In this document: one piece after another, positions 26,015-39,799 of the stretch | Layout: each line of letters starts with the position of its first letter | Numbering within the stretch: the stretch's first letter is position 1 | DNA from: Paeniglutamicibacter sulfureus | GTDB taxonomy: Bacteria > Actinomycetota > Actinomycetes > Actinomycetales > Micrococcaceae | NCBI RefSeq assembly: GCF_039535115.1 | Contig: NZ_BAAAWO010000001.1 | Span: forward strand, 3,038,001-3,102,000 | Direction of reading: 5' to 3' | DNA: 64,000 nt | Notes under the pieces: model-generated | Database searches by the model: none | Seen by the model: only the letters and a program-made list of their open reading frames with translations | Told to the model about the DNA's origin: nothing | Made by a program: the position numbers and the translations under genes

Positions 26015-26980
26015 CTACTTCTTCTTCCTGTTCTTGCGCTGGGGCTGGACACGCTGCACCTTTGGCTCTTCAACTACTACCGCCGCGGCTTCCGCTTCTG
26101 CCTTCTTCTGGCCAACCGGAGGCAGGCCCTTGGCTGCACGGCGCTCATTGAGTTCGCGTTCTGCCTGGGAACCCGGAGTCGGGTTGTTGCGAATGACGTA
26201 GTACTGCTGGCCCAAGGTCCAAAGGTTCGTGGCGGTCCAGTAGATCAAGACACCGATCGGGAAGTTGATGCCACCAATACCGAAGACCAACGGAAGGATG
26301 TAGAGCATGATTTTCTGCTGCTGCATGAAGGGACCCTCGAGGGCTTCCTTCGTCATGTTCTTGGACATGATCTGCTTCTGCGTAATGAACTGCGAAGCCG
26401 TCATGGCAAGAATCATGATGATGGCAACAATGATCACCGCGGCGCTCGGAGCCCCGGAATTCAAGGTGTTCAGGAAGGTGTCGGAAAGGCGAGCGCCAAA
26501 GATGGACGACGCGTCAAAGCTTTTGATGTGTTCTGCCGAAAGCGCGCCAACGGCCGAATTGCTCGCGCTGGCCTTGGAAGCGTTGTTCAAAACCGTAAAC
26601 AGTGCGAAGAAGAACGGCATCTGCACGAGCATCGGCAGGCAGGACGACAACGGGTTCGTCTTGTGTTTCTTGAAGAGCTGACGCTGCTCCGCAATCATGG
26701 CCTGCTGCGAAAGCTGGTCTTTCTTGCCCTTGTACTTGGCCTGAAGCTTGCGCAGGTCCGGCTGCAGGGCCTGCATGGCGCGCTGTGCCTTGATCTGCTT
26801 GACGAAGACCGGGATCAAGGCCGTACGGATCAAGAGCACCAGGAAGATGATGGACAGCGCCCACGTCCACCCCGAGTTGGGATCAAGTCCTATGAGCGTG
26901 AACAATTCGTGGAAGGCCCAGAGGATCCACGAAACTACATACCGAAACGGGCTCAGCAGCAGGTCAAAGAAATTTGTCAT
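26015..26980 (-). CDS. yidC: Membrane protein insertase YidC
   Basis: A 321-aa Oxa1/YidC-family insertase. Hydrophobic segments lie at about 30-55 and in the conserved block MFFALFTVLNNASK, followed by ILPLVFGIGGINFPIGVLIY with the family's closing helices. The C-terminal tail is Lys/Arg-rich, probably ribosome-binding. Gram-positive YidC proteins lack the large periplasmic domain, and this one does too. It sits between yidD and jag. Confidence 0.95.
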   Translation of the reverse strand: MTNFFDLLLSPFRYVVSWILWAFHELFTLIGLDPNSGWTWALSIIFLVLLIRTALIPVFVKQIKAQRAMQALQPDLRKLQAKYKGKKDQLSQQAMIAEQRQLFKKHKTNPLSSCLPMLVQMPFFFALFTVLNNASKASASNSAVGALSAEHIKSFDASSIFGARLSDTFLNTLNSGAPSAAVIIVAIIMILAMTASQFITQKQIMSKNMTKEALEGPFMQQQKIMLYILPLVFGIGGINFPIGVLIYWTATNLWTLGQQYYVIRNNPTPGSQAERELNERRAAKGLPPVGQKKAEAEAAAVVVEEPKVQRVQPQRKNRKKK

Positions 26981-26995
26981 TACCGGTCATGCTCC

Positions 26996-27355
26996 TCAGG
27001 CCGCATCTGCGGCGTCTTCGTCGGCGGGAATCGGAGGATGATTCATCACCATGATCTTGGGGGTCTTGCCTTCTGGCCAAATTCGCCGGCCTTCGGGAAC
27101 GTAATCGATCCCGCCATGGCTAAAAGGATTACATCTTAAGACACGCCAGATGGTTAATCCGATGCCTTTGATGGTGCCATGTACCGTGACTGCTTCAAGG
27201 CCGTAGGCCGAACAGCTGGGAAAGTAACGACAGACGTCGCCGTAGACAGGCGAAATGATCTTGCGATACACCATGAGAAACCCGATGATGAGATTTCTCG
27301 GGATATCTATAAGGAACCAGATGAGCCCGGTTCTGGGCCTACGATCCTTTTTCAT
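26996..27355 (-). CDS. yidD: Membrane protein insertion efficiency factor YidD
   Basis: A 119-aa protein with the family signature YRKIISPVYGDVCRYFPSCS and the conserved RVLRCNPFSHGGIDYVP. It assists membrane insertion. ATG 27355 (MKKDRRPRTG) was chosen; it overlaps the end of rnpA by 17 bases, and an 11-residue longer form from 27388 is possible. The C-terminal tail is acidic and proline-containing. Confidence 0.93.
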   Translation of the reverse strand: MKKDRRPRTGLIWFLIDIPRNLIIGFLMVYRKIISPVYGDVCRYFPSCSAYGLEAVTVHGTIKGIGLTIWRVLRCNPFSHGGIDYVPEGRRIWPEGKTPKIMVMNHPPIPADEDAADAA

Positions 27356-27707
27356 GCTTAGCACCCGCCTTACGGACAACCGAATCAAGCCCAGAACGGA
27401 CTTGCTGGCCTAGCTCGTCCCATTCGATGTCGGCAGAACCAGGTAATGCCCGGAGCACGACGTCGAGGCCGGTGGCATCCGCAGCGAACTGCTGAGCCAA
27501 TGCACGCATTCTTCGCTTGACGAGATTGCGGTGCACGGCATTGCCAACGGCCTTGGAAACGATGAAACCAAAACGGTTATTGCCCTGGGGTTCTTCAGAG
27601 CGAACCCGTGCATATAGCACTACGTTCCGGCGCCCAGTTCGGGCGCCGGAACGTACAGTGGCTGTAAAGTCCTTCGAAAGGCGCAATCGCTGATTCTTTG
27701 GCAACAC
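27339..27707 (-). CDS. rnpA: Ribonuclease P protein component
   Basis: A 122-aa basic protein starting MLPKNQRLRLSKDF, with the RNR-type signature around GNAVHRNLVKRRMRAL. It binds the P RNA and helps mature tRNA 5' ends. It lies 75 bases after rpmH and overlaps yidD. Confidence 0.95.
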   Translation of the reverse strand: MLPKNQRLRLSKDFTATVRSGARTGRRNVVLYARVRSEEPQGNNRFGFIVSKAVGNAVHRNLVKRRMRALAQQFAADATGLDVVLRALPGSADIEWDELGQQVRSGLDSVVRKAGAKHEKGS

Positions 27708-27782
27708 GACGTCACGCGTCGAGTCTGTAAAACAAAGAATCCACGAAAACCTGCGCTATTTCAGGACAGTAGTGCTTAATGG

Positions 27783-27920
27783 TTATGCAGAAAGTTCGAC
27801 GCGACCCTTGCCACGGCGGGTTGCCAAGATGGCACGGCCTGCACGGGTACGCATACGAAGTCGGAAACCGTGCTTCTTGGCACGACGACGGTTATTCGGC
27901 TGAAAAGTCCGCTTGCTCAC
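27783..27920 (-). CDS. rpmH: 50S ribosomal protein L34
   Basis: A 45-aa basic protein with GTG start 27918-27920: it opens [18 protein letters not shown] and ends with GRVELSA. It is a universal ribosomal protein that marks the left side of the origin region and is transcribed away from dnaA. Confidence 0.96.
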   Translation of the reverse strand: MSKRTFQPNNRRRAKKHGFRLRMRTRAGRAILATRRGKGRVELSA

Positions 27921-28421
27921 GGTAGTAACTCCAAGACGATCATGTGATGCGCCTTGCCCGTTGCTAATAAGTAGGGAAGAACAGGCCGACGCTCGTATTC
28001 AGGTGGCCCTCGTGGACTGCTCCGAGCTTTCGATAATCCGAAGACTTTCGAAGGCACCTCACAGTGCCAAAAGTGCACACATAGGACTACACAACGATAG
28101 GGGTGGAAGTGAGGGTACGTCAAATTGAACCGACCATGGCCCGGCAAGGACCACTGTGCGTGATGTGATGTTAATTGTGGATAGCCCGGTGGATAAACGC
28201 TTAAAACTAGCGAATATCGGGTCTGACACCATGGTCCTAGTTGTCAATTTTTACTTGCTAACACGCAGATTTGCAAGCCCTCGGGAGATATCCACCTCAA
28301 GTTATCCACCGTCTGTGCATAACGCTGTGGATGACGGCTAGAATCATTCCGTTGGGTCCGGTCGTTGCCGGCCCCATTCGTCGCCCGTTTGGTCGATGTA
28401 AGAAAACGAAGGGGCCTAACT
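27921..28421. other. rpmH-dnaA intergenic region with DnaA boxes
   Basis: About 500 non-coding bases. DnaA-box-like 9-mers occur at 28176 (TGTGGATAG), 28188 (GGTGGATAA), 28288 (ATATCCACC), 28302 (TTATCCACC) and 28326 (TGTGGATGA). They probably serve dnaA autoregulation and the origin. Divergent promoters for rpmH and dnaA must lie here. Confidence 0.75.
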
Positions 28422-29834
28422 GTGAGCACAGACGAGACCAATAGTGTCGGCAGTGCCTGGCGCCAGGTAGTTCGCCATGTCGAACAAGACGACCGTGTCA
28501 CTCCCATGCAGCGTGCATTTGCCGCCTTGGCTCAGCCCCAAGGTCTGATCGGGACAACCCTGTTGCTGGCGGTACCCAATGAGTTGACTCGCGACGTTCT
28601 CCAAACACAGCTCAAGGATCCCCTGGAACAGTCTCTAAAGCTGGTTTTCCAGTCAGATATCCGCTGTGCGTTCAGCATCGACTCGGATCTGGTCCCAGAG
28701 GAGGCTCCGGCTCCCCCCGTGGAGCTGCCCCCGGTTCCCAAGGCGCGCATCAGCGATGTCCTTCCGCAGCCGTCGCCACCGTCCAATTCCCAGGAATTTG
28801 GCCGGCTGAACCCCAAATACATCTTCGACACATTTGTTATCGGTTCCTCGAACCGTTTCGCCCACGCCGCTGCGGTTGCGGTCGCAGAGGCTCCAGCCAA
28901 GGCGTACAACCCCCTGTTCATCTACGGCGATTCGGGTTTGGGCAAGACCCACTTGCTCCATGCCATCGGTCACTATGCCCGGCATCTCTATAACGGAATC
29001 CGCGTCCGCTACGTAAATTCCGAGGAATTCACCAACGACTTCATCAACTCCATCCGGGACGACGAAGGTGCCAGCTTCAAACAGACTTACCGGAATGTCG
29101 ACATCCTTCTCATCGACGACATCCAGTTCTTGGCCAACAAGGACGCCACCCAGGAAGAGTTCTTCCACACGTTCAACGCGCTACACAATCACAACAAGCA
29201 GGTCGTGATCACCTCTGATCTGCCGCCAAAGCAGCTGTCAGGCTTCGAGGATCGGATGCGTTCACGATTCGAATGGGGCTTGCTCACCGATATCCAGCCT
29301 CCAGAACTCGAAACCCGTATTGCCATTCTGCGTAAGAAGGCCACTGCCGAGAATCTCTCCGCGCCCGACGAGGTCATGGAATACATCGCTTCCAAGATCT
29401 CCACGAACATCCGCGAGCTTGAGGGTGCGTTGATCCGCGTGACGGCCTTCGCCTCACTCAATAACCAAACCGTTGACATGAGCCTTGCCGAGACAGTCCT
29501 GAAGGATCTGATCACCGACGAGGGTGCGCAGGAAATCACCCCGGCCACGATCGTTGCCCAGACTGCCGAGTACTTCAATCTCACAATTGAAGAACTCAAC
29601 AGCAAATCCAGAACCAGGACTTTGGTGACAGCACGGCAAATCGCCATGTATCTGTTGCGGGAACTCACTGATATGTCCTTGCCAAAGATCGGCCAAGAAC
29701 TTGGCGGCCGTGACCACACCACGGTGATTCACGCCGACCGGAAAATTCGCGAACTCATGGCCGAGCGTCGGGCAATCTTCAACCAGGTCACCGAACTGAC
29801 CAACCGGATCAAGCAACGTCAGCGAGAAGGCTAG
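28422..29834 (+). CDS. dnaA: Chromosomal replication initiator DnaA
   Basis: A 470-aa initiator. Domain I (about 1-90) is followed by a proline-rich linker, the AAA+ domain with Walker [16 protein letters not shown] (about 168-182) and Walker [11 protein letters not shown], and the C-terminal DNA-binding domain with [18 protein letters not shown] 28422 (VSTDETNS) was chosen over the upstream in-frame start at 28365 because AACGAAGGGG precedes it at suitable distance. Confidence 0.98.
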   Translation: MSTDETNSVGSAWRQVVRHVEQDDRVTPMQRAFAALAQPQGLIGTTLLLAVPNELTRDVLQTQLKDPLEQSLKLVFQSDIRCAFSIDSDLVPEEAPAPPVELPPVPKARISDVLPQPSPPSNSQEFGRLNPKYIFDTFVIGSSNRFAHAAAVAVAEAPAKAYNPLFIYGDSGLGKTHLLHAIGHYARHLYNGIRVRYVNSEEFTNDFINSIRDDEGASFKQTYRNVDILLIDDIQFLANKDATQEEFFHTFNALHNHNKQVVITSDLPPKQLSGFEDRMRSRFEWGLLTDIQPPELETRIAILRKKATAENLSAPDEVMEYIASKISTNIRELEGALIRVTAFASLNNQTVDMSLAETVLKDLITDEGAQEITPATIVAQTAEYFNLTIEELNSKSRTRTLVTARQIAMYLLRELTDMSLPKIGQELGGRDHTTVIHADRKIRELMAERRAIFNQVTELTNRIKQRQREG

Positions 29835-30801
29835 GGGCTGCTTGACCCAATAACCACAGGTGTGGATAAGCCTGTGGACAGTTAAGTGGACTACGGCGAT
29901 TACCTGCGGATAACCACAGGGGTCGCTGTGGATCCCTTAATTTACGCAGAAAGTTATCCACCGGGGCGTGACACTCAGTGTCACGCCCAATCACATGTTG
30001 TGCACATGCATAATTGGTGCGTTCCCGCGGCGGAGGGTACTTATCCACAGTATCCACAGGGGTTATTAACACTACTAATCCCATCTTTCTTATTCATCCA
30101 GATAACAAGACCTCTTTTCCGTCCCCGGGCCCCAAGGCCCATATCGCCATCGTTTGCCTCGCTCCCATGGGTTCCTTGCAGCCGAGTTGCCCGCCAAGAT
30201 AGACGCCCGAATTTCTGTTTCTCCGATATGGAACATCCCGCTCAGGACGCCACCATCGGGCCGGACTGGATTCGCCGTTGGAAGAAACTTGTGGTCCGCT
30301 CCCCCTTGGTCAAGACGAAGAAACCTGGATTTTAGCTAGCACTCCGTAAAACGCGTATCACTCCGGCCAAGACCTTGGATACCCAAACTTCATGCTCCTT
30401 CCGTCTGCGTTTTGTGCTCTTCAGATAGTCGGGGCTGCCGAAAACAACCTGTGATATCGGCTGCCTCGATTGAGTGGCTTCTCTTGCTACAGCGCGCTTG
30501 TTCAGGACAGTGCACACCCCCGTTCGTTTCGTGGCTTCAGAGAGGCCACAGGTTTCCGGTTTCGGCTAAAGTCATCGCGTTTCACACACAAGCCACAGGC
30601 AGGATCATCGTTTGCGAGTCTCAAAAGCCGGTATGCTCGAAGGCTGTGCCGTAGTTCTGCCATCAGCTGCAGTCGGTTCAAAAGCAAGCGTGTCAACGCA
30701 CGCCGGTCCAAGGATCGGTTCTGGGTTTGGATTTTTTCCGAGCCGCTAAGCTTGCTTTAAGTCAAGTACTGTCGACTTCGTCGTGAAAGGCGGACCACTT
30801 C
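29835..30801. other. oriC: Replication origin oriC (dnaA-dnaN intergenic)
   Basis: 967 non-coding bases with clustered DnaA boxes: TGTGGATAA at 29861, TGTGGACAG 29873, TGTGGATCC 29927, TTATCCACC 29954, TTATCCACA 30041, GTATCCACA 30050, plus related TAACCACAG motifs. An AT-rich stretch at about 30061-30117 directly after the last boxes is a candidate unwinding element. Position between dnaA and dnaN is standard for actinobacteria. No gene is visible in 30120-30800. Confidence 0.9.
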
Positions 30802-31932
30802 GTGAAGTTCAGCGTTGAAAAGGATGTATTGGCCGAAGCCGTATCCTGGACCGCCCGTTCACTCTCTCAGCGACCGCCCTCACCGGTGCTTTCAGGCATC
30901 CTCATCACCGCGACCAGCGGCACTGTTTCGCTGGCAGGGTTCGACTACGAAATTTCTGCGCACCTCGAGATCGCCGCGGATGTCGCAACCGAGGGAACCA
31001 TCCTGGTCTCGGGCAAGTTGTTGGCCGAAATTTGCCGGAGCCTTCCAAACGCCACCGCAGTCATCGAAACCGATGGCACAAAGGTCACTCTCACCTGCGG
31101 ACGAAGCCGATTCCACCTGGCCACCATGCCGGTGGCCGAGTATCCGGAACTTCCAGTGCTTCCAGAGGTTACCGGCGTCGTCGATGGCGAGGCTTTTGCC
31201 CACGCGATCAACCAAGTCATCGTTGCAGCGTCCAAAGACGACACCCTCCCGATCCTCACCGGCGTCAAGATGGAAATCGAAGACGACCTGATCACGTTCC
31301 TGGCGACAGACCGGTACCGCCTGGCCATGCGCGAGGTCCACTGGAAGCCCTCACAGTCCGGTATTTCCACCTCTGCGTTGGTCAAGGCCAAGACCCTGAA
31401 TGAGGTCGCCAAGACCCTTGGCTCCGCCGGCGAACTGAAGATCGCCCTGGGCGAAGGCAACGAACTCATTGGATTTGAAAGCGGAAACCGCCGGACGACC
31501 TCGTTGCTAGTGGACGGGGACTACCCCAAGATCCGCTCCCTCTTCCCCGAAAACACGCCGATTCATGCCACCGTGCGCACCTCGGACCTCATGGAAGCTG
31601 TCCGCCGCGTGGCGGTCGTTGCCGAGCGCAACACCCCGGTCCGGCTATCGTTCGCCGGCGGCCAGCTGTCCCTCGATGCCGGCACCGGGGAAGATGCCCA
31701 GGCCGAGGAATCCATCGAGGCGCAGATCGACGGCGAGGAAATCACCGTTGCATTCAACCCCGCCTACCTGAGCGAGGGACTGAACGCATTCGACAGCGAA
31801 TTCGTGCGGTTCTCCTTCACCAGTGCCCCGAAGCCGGCCATGATGACGGCGCAATCGTCCCTGGATGGACAGGACAGCGACCAGTACCGTTACCTGGTCA
31901 TGCCGGTGCGCCTACCAAACTTGCCCAATTAG
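30802..31932 (+). CDS. dnaN: DNA polymerase III sliding clamp (beta subunit)
   Basis: A 376-aa protein with the three-repeat clamp fold. It starts at GTG 30802 (KFSVEKDVLAEAVSW) with GAAAGGCGG 9 bases upstream and ends in the conserved YLVMPVRLPN. It encircles DNA and tethers polymerases. It lies next to oriC and upstream of recF. Confidence 0.97.
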   Translation: MKFSVEKDVLAEAVSWTARSLSQRPPSPVLSGILITATSGTVSLAGFDYEISAHLEIAADVATEGTILVSGKLLAEICRSLPNATAVIETDGTKVTLTCGRSRFHLATMPVAEYPELPVLPEVTGVVDGEAFAHAINQVIVAASKDDTLPILTGVKMEIEDDLITFLATDRYRLAMREVHWKPSQSGISTSALVKAKTLNEVAKTLGSAGELKIALGEGNELIGFESGNRRTTSLLVDGDYPKIRSLFPENTPIHATVRTSDLMEAVRRVAVVAERNTPVRLSFAGGQLSLDAGTGEDAQAEESIEAQIDGEEITVAFNPAYLSEGLNAFDSEFVRFSFTSAPKPAMMTAQSSLDGQDSDQYRYLVMPVRLPNLPN

Positions 31933-32104
31933 GTTGCAAGCGGGGGAAAACCTGGTTTTCTTCCCCGTTGCAATCCAGTGTTCGACCGCTCCACGTCCGC
32001 TCCAACCGGAGCGGTCGAACACGACTTTTCTTGGCGGTTTCCGCCAGGCCTTCATCACCCGATCGACGGCACCCCGCCCCTTGATCCCACCGCAGGACGT
32101 CTAG

Positions 32105-33307
32105 GTGTATATCTCACATGTCTCTCTCACCGACTTTCGCTCCTATGCGCAAGCCGATGTCGAGCTGGGACCCGGCACCAATGTCCTGGTAGGTTCCAAC
32201 GGCGTCGGCAAGACCAACATCGTCGAAGCCATCGGCTACCTGGCAACCCTTTCCTCACACCGCGTCACCAACGATGCGCCACTTCTGCGTTTTGGCACCG
32301 ACCGGGCCTTGGTTCGGGCACGCGTCCAGCGGGCCAAGCTGGTGACCACCATCGAGGTGGAAATAACCGCCGGCAAGGCAAACCGTGCCCGGATCAACCG
32401 CGCCAACCCGGTGCGGGCGCGAGACATCCTGGGAATCGTCCGCACGGTGCTCTTTGCCCCGGAGGACCTGGCCCTGGTCAAGGGGGATCCGTCCAATAGA
32501 CGCCGTTTCCTCGACGAACTGCTGGTCACCCTGCGTCCTGGCGAGGCGGCGACCCGCGGGGACTATGAGCGGGTGCTCAAACAGCGCAATGCCCTGCTGA
32601 AATCCGCCCGGGCCGGGGGAAAACCCTCCACGGCCCACGAATCCACGCTCGATGTCTGGGACACGCATCTTGCCCGTGCCGGGGCACGGGTGCTGCGCGG
32701 GCGGCTCGAGGTGCTCCGCCTGCTTTCGCCCTACATGGGTGCTGCCTACGCATCGTTGGCCGACGCCAACAAGGAAGCCCGCGCCTACTACCAATGCACG
32801 GTCCTGGCCGATTTTGACGGCGAGGAATCCTCCTCCGGGGTGCCGGAGACCGAGGAGGAAGCCACACGGGTGGCACCCGCGGCGCTGTTGGACGCCACCA
32901 CGGAGGAACTCGAAGAGATGTTCCTCGCGGCCCTGTTGAATACGCGCGCCAAGGAACTTGAACGCGGCATCACCCTTGTGGGTCCGCACCGCGACGATGT
33001 CCTGCTGACCCTGGGAGGCGCCCCCGCCAAGGGTTATGCCAGCCACGGGGAAACCTGGTCGCTGGCCCTGGCGCTGCGGCTTGCCGCGTACAAGGTCATG
33101 GGCGAGGACGACCCGCGGCCCGGGGCCGGCCCGATTCTGATCCTGGACGATGTGTTTGCCGAACTCGATGCCACCCGGCGCACCCGCCTGGCGTCCATCG
33201 TTGCCGGCGCGGACCAGGTGATAGTCACCGCCGCGGTTGCCGGGGATGTCCCAGGGGAGCTCGGCGGCACCTTCCTGAAGGTCAGTCCGGGAGCGGTGCA
33301 CTCGTGA
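32105..33307 (+). CDS. recF: DNA replication and repair protein RecF
   Basis: A 400-aa SMC-like ATPase starting at GTG 32105 (YISHVSLTDFRSY), with Walker A GSNGVGKTN at about 33-41, the QRNALLK segment, and the C-terminal signature and Walker B (ILDDVFAELDATRR). It loads RecA at gaps. A 170-base gap separates it from dnaN; its stop overlaps the next gene by 4 bases. Confidence 0.96.
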   Translation: MYISHVSLTDFRSYAQADVELGPGTNVLVGSNGVGKTNIVEAIGYLATLSSHRVTNDAPLLRFGTDRALVRARVQRAKLVTTIEVEITAGKANRARINRANPVRARDILGIVRTVLFAPEDLALVKGDPSNRRRFLDELLVTLRPGEAATRGDYERVLKQRNALLKSARAGGKPSTAHESTLDVWDTHLARAGARVLRGRLEVLRLLSPYMGAAYASLADANKEARAYYQCTVLADFDGEESSSGVPETEEEATRVAPAALLDATTEELEEMFLAALLNTRAKELERGITLVGPHRDDVLLTLGGAPAKGYASHGETWSLALALRLAAYKVMGEDDPRPGAGPILILDDVFAELDATRRTRLASIVAGADQVIVTAAVAGDVPGELGGTFLKVSPGAVHS

Positions 33308-33855
33308 GCGAGGAAAAAGACCCGCACGCCCCGGAGGCATTGGACGCCGCCCGCGCCATCCTCAACCGCATGCGCGAAGCGGCACTGAGTCGGGGGGAGG
33401 CCCGGATCGACGCGGCGAAGGCAGCCAAGTTCGAAGAGAATGCCGCCGCGCGCAAAGCCAAGAGACGAGCGAGTTCCGCGCCGGCAAAATACTCTGACGG
33501 GCGCGACCCCCAGGAAATCGGCAACCTCTTCGGCAAGATCGTGCGCGACCGCGGCTGGAGCGCACCGGTGGCCGTGGGCTCGGTGCTTTCGCGCTGGAGC
33601 GAACTGGTGGGCCCGCAGATTGCCGCGCATTGCATCCCCGAGTCGTTCGAGGACTCCACCGTGGTGGTGCGCTGCGACTCCACCACCTGGGCCACGCAAA
33701 TGCGGTTGCTTTCCCATGAACTGCTCAAGCACTTTGACAGGGAACTCGGCCCCGGAGTGATCACCGTGATCCGGGTCCTTGGACCGGCCGCACCATCCTG
33801 GCGCCACGGCGGGCGCTCGGTCAAGGGCAGAGGTCCGCGCGACACCTACGGGTAG
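33304..33855 (+). CDS. dciA: DciA-type replicative helicase loader (DUF721)
   Basis: A 183-aa protein. The C-terminal half carries the DUF721/DciA fold (GSVLSRWSELVGPQIAAHC, then a KH-like region with TWATQMRLL). DciA is the ancestral loader of DnaB helicase in bacteria lacking DnaC/DnaI. The N-terminal half is charged and probably disordered. GTG 33304 overlaps the recF stop (GTGA), so translation is likely coupled. Confidence 0.88.
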   Translation: MSEEKDPHAPEALDAARAILNRMREAALSRGEARIDAAKAAKFEENAAARKAKRRASSAPAKYSDGRDPQEIGNLFGKIVRDRGWSAPVAVGSVLSRWSELVGPQIAAHCIPESFEDSTVVVRCDSTTWATQMRLLSHELLKHFDRELGPGVITVIRVLGPAAPSWRHGGRSVKGRGPRDTYG

Positions 33856-34111
33856 AAAACCAAAACGCGTAGCTGGCCGACTGGCGCACCGAGAGCGCGC
33901 GAACCACATAGCCCCCCACTCGAGGCGGGACAAATCGCTCCTGTGCATGATTGGTGGCCAATGACGGCATGTTGCTGCCCGTCAATGCCGGATAATATGG
34001 CGCAACACGGTAGAATTGATGAAGGTGTCTTGTCCGTGCGATGGGACGCTGGTTCATGATCGGGCACCTTCGGTGTTCGGCCTTCCACTGTTTGAGGAGT
34101 CTGTAGCACCT

Positions 34112-36205
34112 GTGTCTACCGATAACACCACACCCCAGGAACCCATCGATTCCGTAGAGGCCGGCGAATCCCCCGCGGCGCAGCCGGCGGATGAGAGTGT
34201 CAACGGCCGGGTGGAACACACCTATGGCGCCCAAGACATCACGGTTCTCGAGGGCCTCGAAGCGGTGCGCAAGCGCCCCGGCATGTACATCGGTTCCACC
34301 GGCCCGCGCGGCTTGCACCACCTGGTCTACGAGGTCGTGGACAACTCCGTCGACGAGGCCCTTGCCGGGTACTGCGACCACATCAAGATCACCATGCGGG
34401 CCGACGGCGGTGTCCGCGTCGAGGACAACGGCCGCGGCATCCCCGTGGACATCCACCCGACCGAGGGCAAGCCGACCGTCGAGGTCGTCATGACCATCCT
34501 GCACGCCGGCGGAAAGTTCGGCGGCGGCGGCTACGCGGTCTCCGGCGGACTGCACGGTGTGGGCATCTCCGTCGTCAACGCCCTTTCCTCGCGCGTGGAA
34601 ACCGAGATCCGCCGTCAGGGCAGCGTTTGGCGCATGAGCTTCGCCGAGGGCGGCAAGCCGCAGGGCACCCTCGTCAAGGGCGAGGATTCCGACGCCACCG
34701 GCACCATGCAGACGTTCTACCCGGACGACAGCATCTTCGACTCGATCGACTTCGACTTCGAGACCCTCCGCGCCCGCTTCCAGCAGATGGCCTTCCTGAA
34801 CAAGGGCCTGCGCATCACGCTCACCGACGAGCGCACCCTTGAGGTCGACGCCGACGAGATCGCCACGGAGGAAGACGAACTCAAAGACGACACCCCGAAG
34901 CACCGCGTCGTCGACTACCTCTACAAGGACGGCCTGCTCGACTACGTCAAGCACCTGAACTCCTCCAAGAAGGTCGAGCTTGTCCACGAAGACGTCATCG
35001 CCTTCGAATCCGAGGACACCTCCAAGGGCATCAGCGTCGAGGTCGCCATGCAGTGGACCAACGCCTACTCGGAGTCGGTGCACACCTACGCGAACACCAT
35101 CAACACCCATGAGGGCGGCACCCACGAAGAGGGCTTCCGCGCCGCCATGACCTCGCTGATCAACCGCTATGCGCGTGAGAAGACGATCCTGCGAGAAAAG
35201 GACGAGAACCTCACGGGCGACGACATCCGCGAGGGCCTGACCGCGGTCATTTCCGTCAAGCTCGCCGAACCGCAGTTCGAGGGCCAGACCAAGACCAAGC
35301 TGGGCAACTCGATGGCCAAGGGCTTCGTCCAGGGCGTGGTCAACGAGGAACTCGGCGACTGGCTCGAGCGCAACCCGATCACCGCCCGCGACATCATCCG
35401 CAAGGCCCAGCTGGCCTCCCAGGCACGCCTGGCCGCGCGCAAGGCCCGCGACAACGCGCGCCGCAAGTCGCCGCTGGAATCCTTCGGCATGCCCGGCAAG
35501 CTCTCCGACTGCTCCTCGAAGAACCCCGCCGAGTGCGAGGTCTTCATCGTGGAGGGCGACTCCGCAGGCGGCTCCGCCAAGCGCGGTCGCAACCCGCGGG
35601 TCCAGGCCATCCTGCCGCTGCGCGGCAAGATCCTGAACGTCGAGCGTGCCCGCCTGGACCGCGCGCTGGGCAATGCGGAGGTCCAGGCCATGATCACGGC
35701 CTTCGGCACCGGCATTGGCGAGGAATTCGACATGGCCAAGCTGCGGTACCACAAGATCGTGCTGATGGCCGATGCAGACGTCGACGGCCAGCACATCACC
35801 ACGCTGCTGCTGACCCTGCTCTTCCGCTTCATGCGCCCGCTGATCGAAAACGGCTACGTCTACCTGGCGATGCCGCCGCTGTACCGCATCAAGTGGTCCA
35901 ACGCCGCGCACGAATACGTGTACTCGGACAAGGAACGCGACGACTCGCTGACCACCGGCGCCGCCAAGAACAAGCGCCTGCCCAAGGACAACGGCATCCA
36001 GCGCTACAAGGGCCTGGGCGAGATGGACTACTCGGAACTCTGGGACACCACCATGGACCCCGAGCACCGCACGCTGCGCCAGATCACCATGGACGACGCC
36101 GCAGCCGCGGACCAGATCTTCTCCGTGCTGATGGGCGAGGACGTCGAATCGCGTCGAAACTTCATCCAGCAAAACGCCAAGGACGTGCGCTTCCTGGACA
36201 TCTAG
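34112..36205 (+). CDS. gyrB: DNA gyrase subunit B
   Basis: A 697-aa ATPase subunit. It has the GHKL motifs ([32 protein letters not shown]), the TOPRIM segment ([34 protein letters not shown]) and the C-terminal [12 protein letters not shown] 34112 ([11 protein letters not shown]) was chosen because GAGGAG lies 12 bases upstream and a low-complexity leader is usual here; the frame is open back to 34016. It is followed 60 bases later by gyrA. Confidence 0.97.
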   Translation: MSTDNTTPQEPIDSVEAGESPAAQPADESVNGRVEHTYGAQDITVLEGLEAVRKRPGMYIGSTGPRGLHHLVYEVVDNSVDEALAGYCDHIKITMRADGGVRVEDNGRGIPVDIHPTEGKPTVEVVMTILHAGGKFGGGGYAVSGGLHGVGISVVNALSSRVETEIRRQGSVWRMSFAEGGKPQGTLVKGEDSDATGTMQTFYPDDSIFDSIDFDFETLRARFQQMAFLNKGLRITLTDERTLEVDADEIATEEDELKDDTPKHRVVDYLYKDGLLDYVKHLNSSKKVELVHEDVIAFESEDTSKGISVEVAMQWTNAYSESVHTYANTINTHEGGTHEEGFRAAMTSLINRYAREKTILREKDENLTGDDIREGLTAVISVKLAEPQFEGQTKTKLGNSMAKGFVQGVVNEELGDWLERNPITARDIIRKAQLASQARLAARKARDNARRKSPLESFGMPGKLSDCSSKNPAECEVFIVEGDSAGGSAKRGRNPRVQAILPLRGKILNVERARLDRALGNAEVQAMITAFGTGIGEEFDMAKLRYHKIVLMADADVDGQHITTLLLTLLFRFMRPLIENGYVYLAMPPLYRIKWSNAAHEYVYSDKERDDSLTTGAAKNKRLPKDNGIQRYKGLGEMDYSELWDTTMDPEHRTLRQITMDDAAAADQIFSVLMGEDVESRRNFIQQNAKDVRFLDI

Positions 36206-36265
36206 TCCTCGATCCCGCACTCCCGAAGCGTTTAGACACAGACTTTTGACTAGAGGAAGAAATCG

Positions 36266-38952
<2,687 letters not shown>

Positions 38953-38956
<4 letters not shown>

Positions 38957-39564
38957 GCACCCCGAATACGCCCCGCCCGGCGGGCGGCACAGGTGGTACC
39001 CGTCCCGCACCGCCACGACAGGCACCCGTAGGGGCACAGCGCCCCGCCGGTGCGCCCCGGCCAGGAACCGCGCCCAAGCCCTCGGCAGCGCAGCGTCCGG
39101 CAGGCGCACCCCGCCCCGGGGCACCACGTCCCGGCGCACCGCGACCCGCCGGCCCGGCACAGGGACGCCCACAGCAGCTGGTCCGCCCGGCACCCAAGGC
39201 AAAGGTCCGCAAGGCACGCCTGCTCATTTCCAAGGTCGACCCCTGGTCGGTGTTGAAGATGGCGTTCCTGCTCTCGGTCGCCCTTGGCATTGTTACCGTC
39301 GTTGCAAGCGTCGTCCTGTGGTCGGTGCTTGACCTGACCGGCATCTTCGAGGCCATCAACGGGTTGCTGCGCGAAATTATCGGCTCCGAAACCGGGTTCG
39401 ATTTGATGGAAATCGCATCGCTGGGCCAGGTTGCCTCGTTTGCCACCATCATCGCCGTGGTGAATGTGGTATTACTCACGGCCCTGTCGATGCTCTCAGC
39501 GGTGCTTTACAACCTCTCGTCGACCCTGGTTGGCGGCATTGGCGTGACCTTGACCGACGATTAA
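38953..39564 (+). CDS. DUF3566 membrane protein
   Basis: A 203-aa protein starting at GTG 38953, overlapping gyrA. Residues 1-80 are a Pro/Ala/Arg-rich disordered region. Two membrane helices follow (about 98-122 and 157-185), flanking an extracytoplasmic loop. The block [19 protein letters not shown] is the DUF3566 signature. A member always follows gyrA in this group (Rv0007 in M. tuberculosis). Its function is not established. Confidence 0.88.
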
Positions 39565-39584
39565 TTCGCGGAAACACGCCAAAG

Positions 39585-39637
39585 TCGGCCCCCAACGCCC
39601 TTGATAAAGGGACGTTTGGGGGCCGATTTGTTTCTTT
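39585..39637 (+). terminator. Terminator after gyrB-gyrA-DUF3566
   Basis: TCGGCCCCC (39585-39593) pairs with GGGGGCCGA (39618-39626), with more pairing inward, followed by TTTGTTTCTTT. Confidence 0.85.
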
Positions 39638-39685
39638 GGTGGTTTCTCGGGTAAAGTTTTATCTCGTTCCCGGCGGGAACATAGA

Positions 39686-39759
39686 GGGCGTATAGCTCAG
39701 GCGGTTAGAGCGCTTCGCTGATAACGAAGAGGTCCCTGGTTCAAGTCCAGGTACGCCCA
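39686..39759 (+). tRNA. tRNA-Ile (GAT)
   Basis: A 74-base cloverleaf. Acceptor GGGCGTA/TACGCCC, anticodon stem CTTCG/CGAAG with loop CTGATAA (anticodon GAT), TTCAAGT T-loop, discriminator A. CCA is not encoded. Confidence 0.97.
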
Positions 39760-39799
39760 CGGATTCCCTCGTCCGAACGATAGGTGAAAGGAAATCTCC

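Noticed and set aside
25820..27139. A 439-residue plus-strand open frame across jag and yidC
   Set aside because: It is antisense to well-conserved minus-strand genes and His/Arg-rich, with no domain.
33966..34016. A gyrB promoter with TAGAAT or GATAAT as -10
   Set aside because: No -35 element with acceptable spacing could be matched to either, so no promoter is called.
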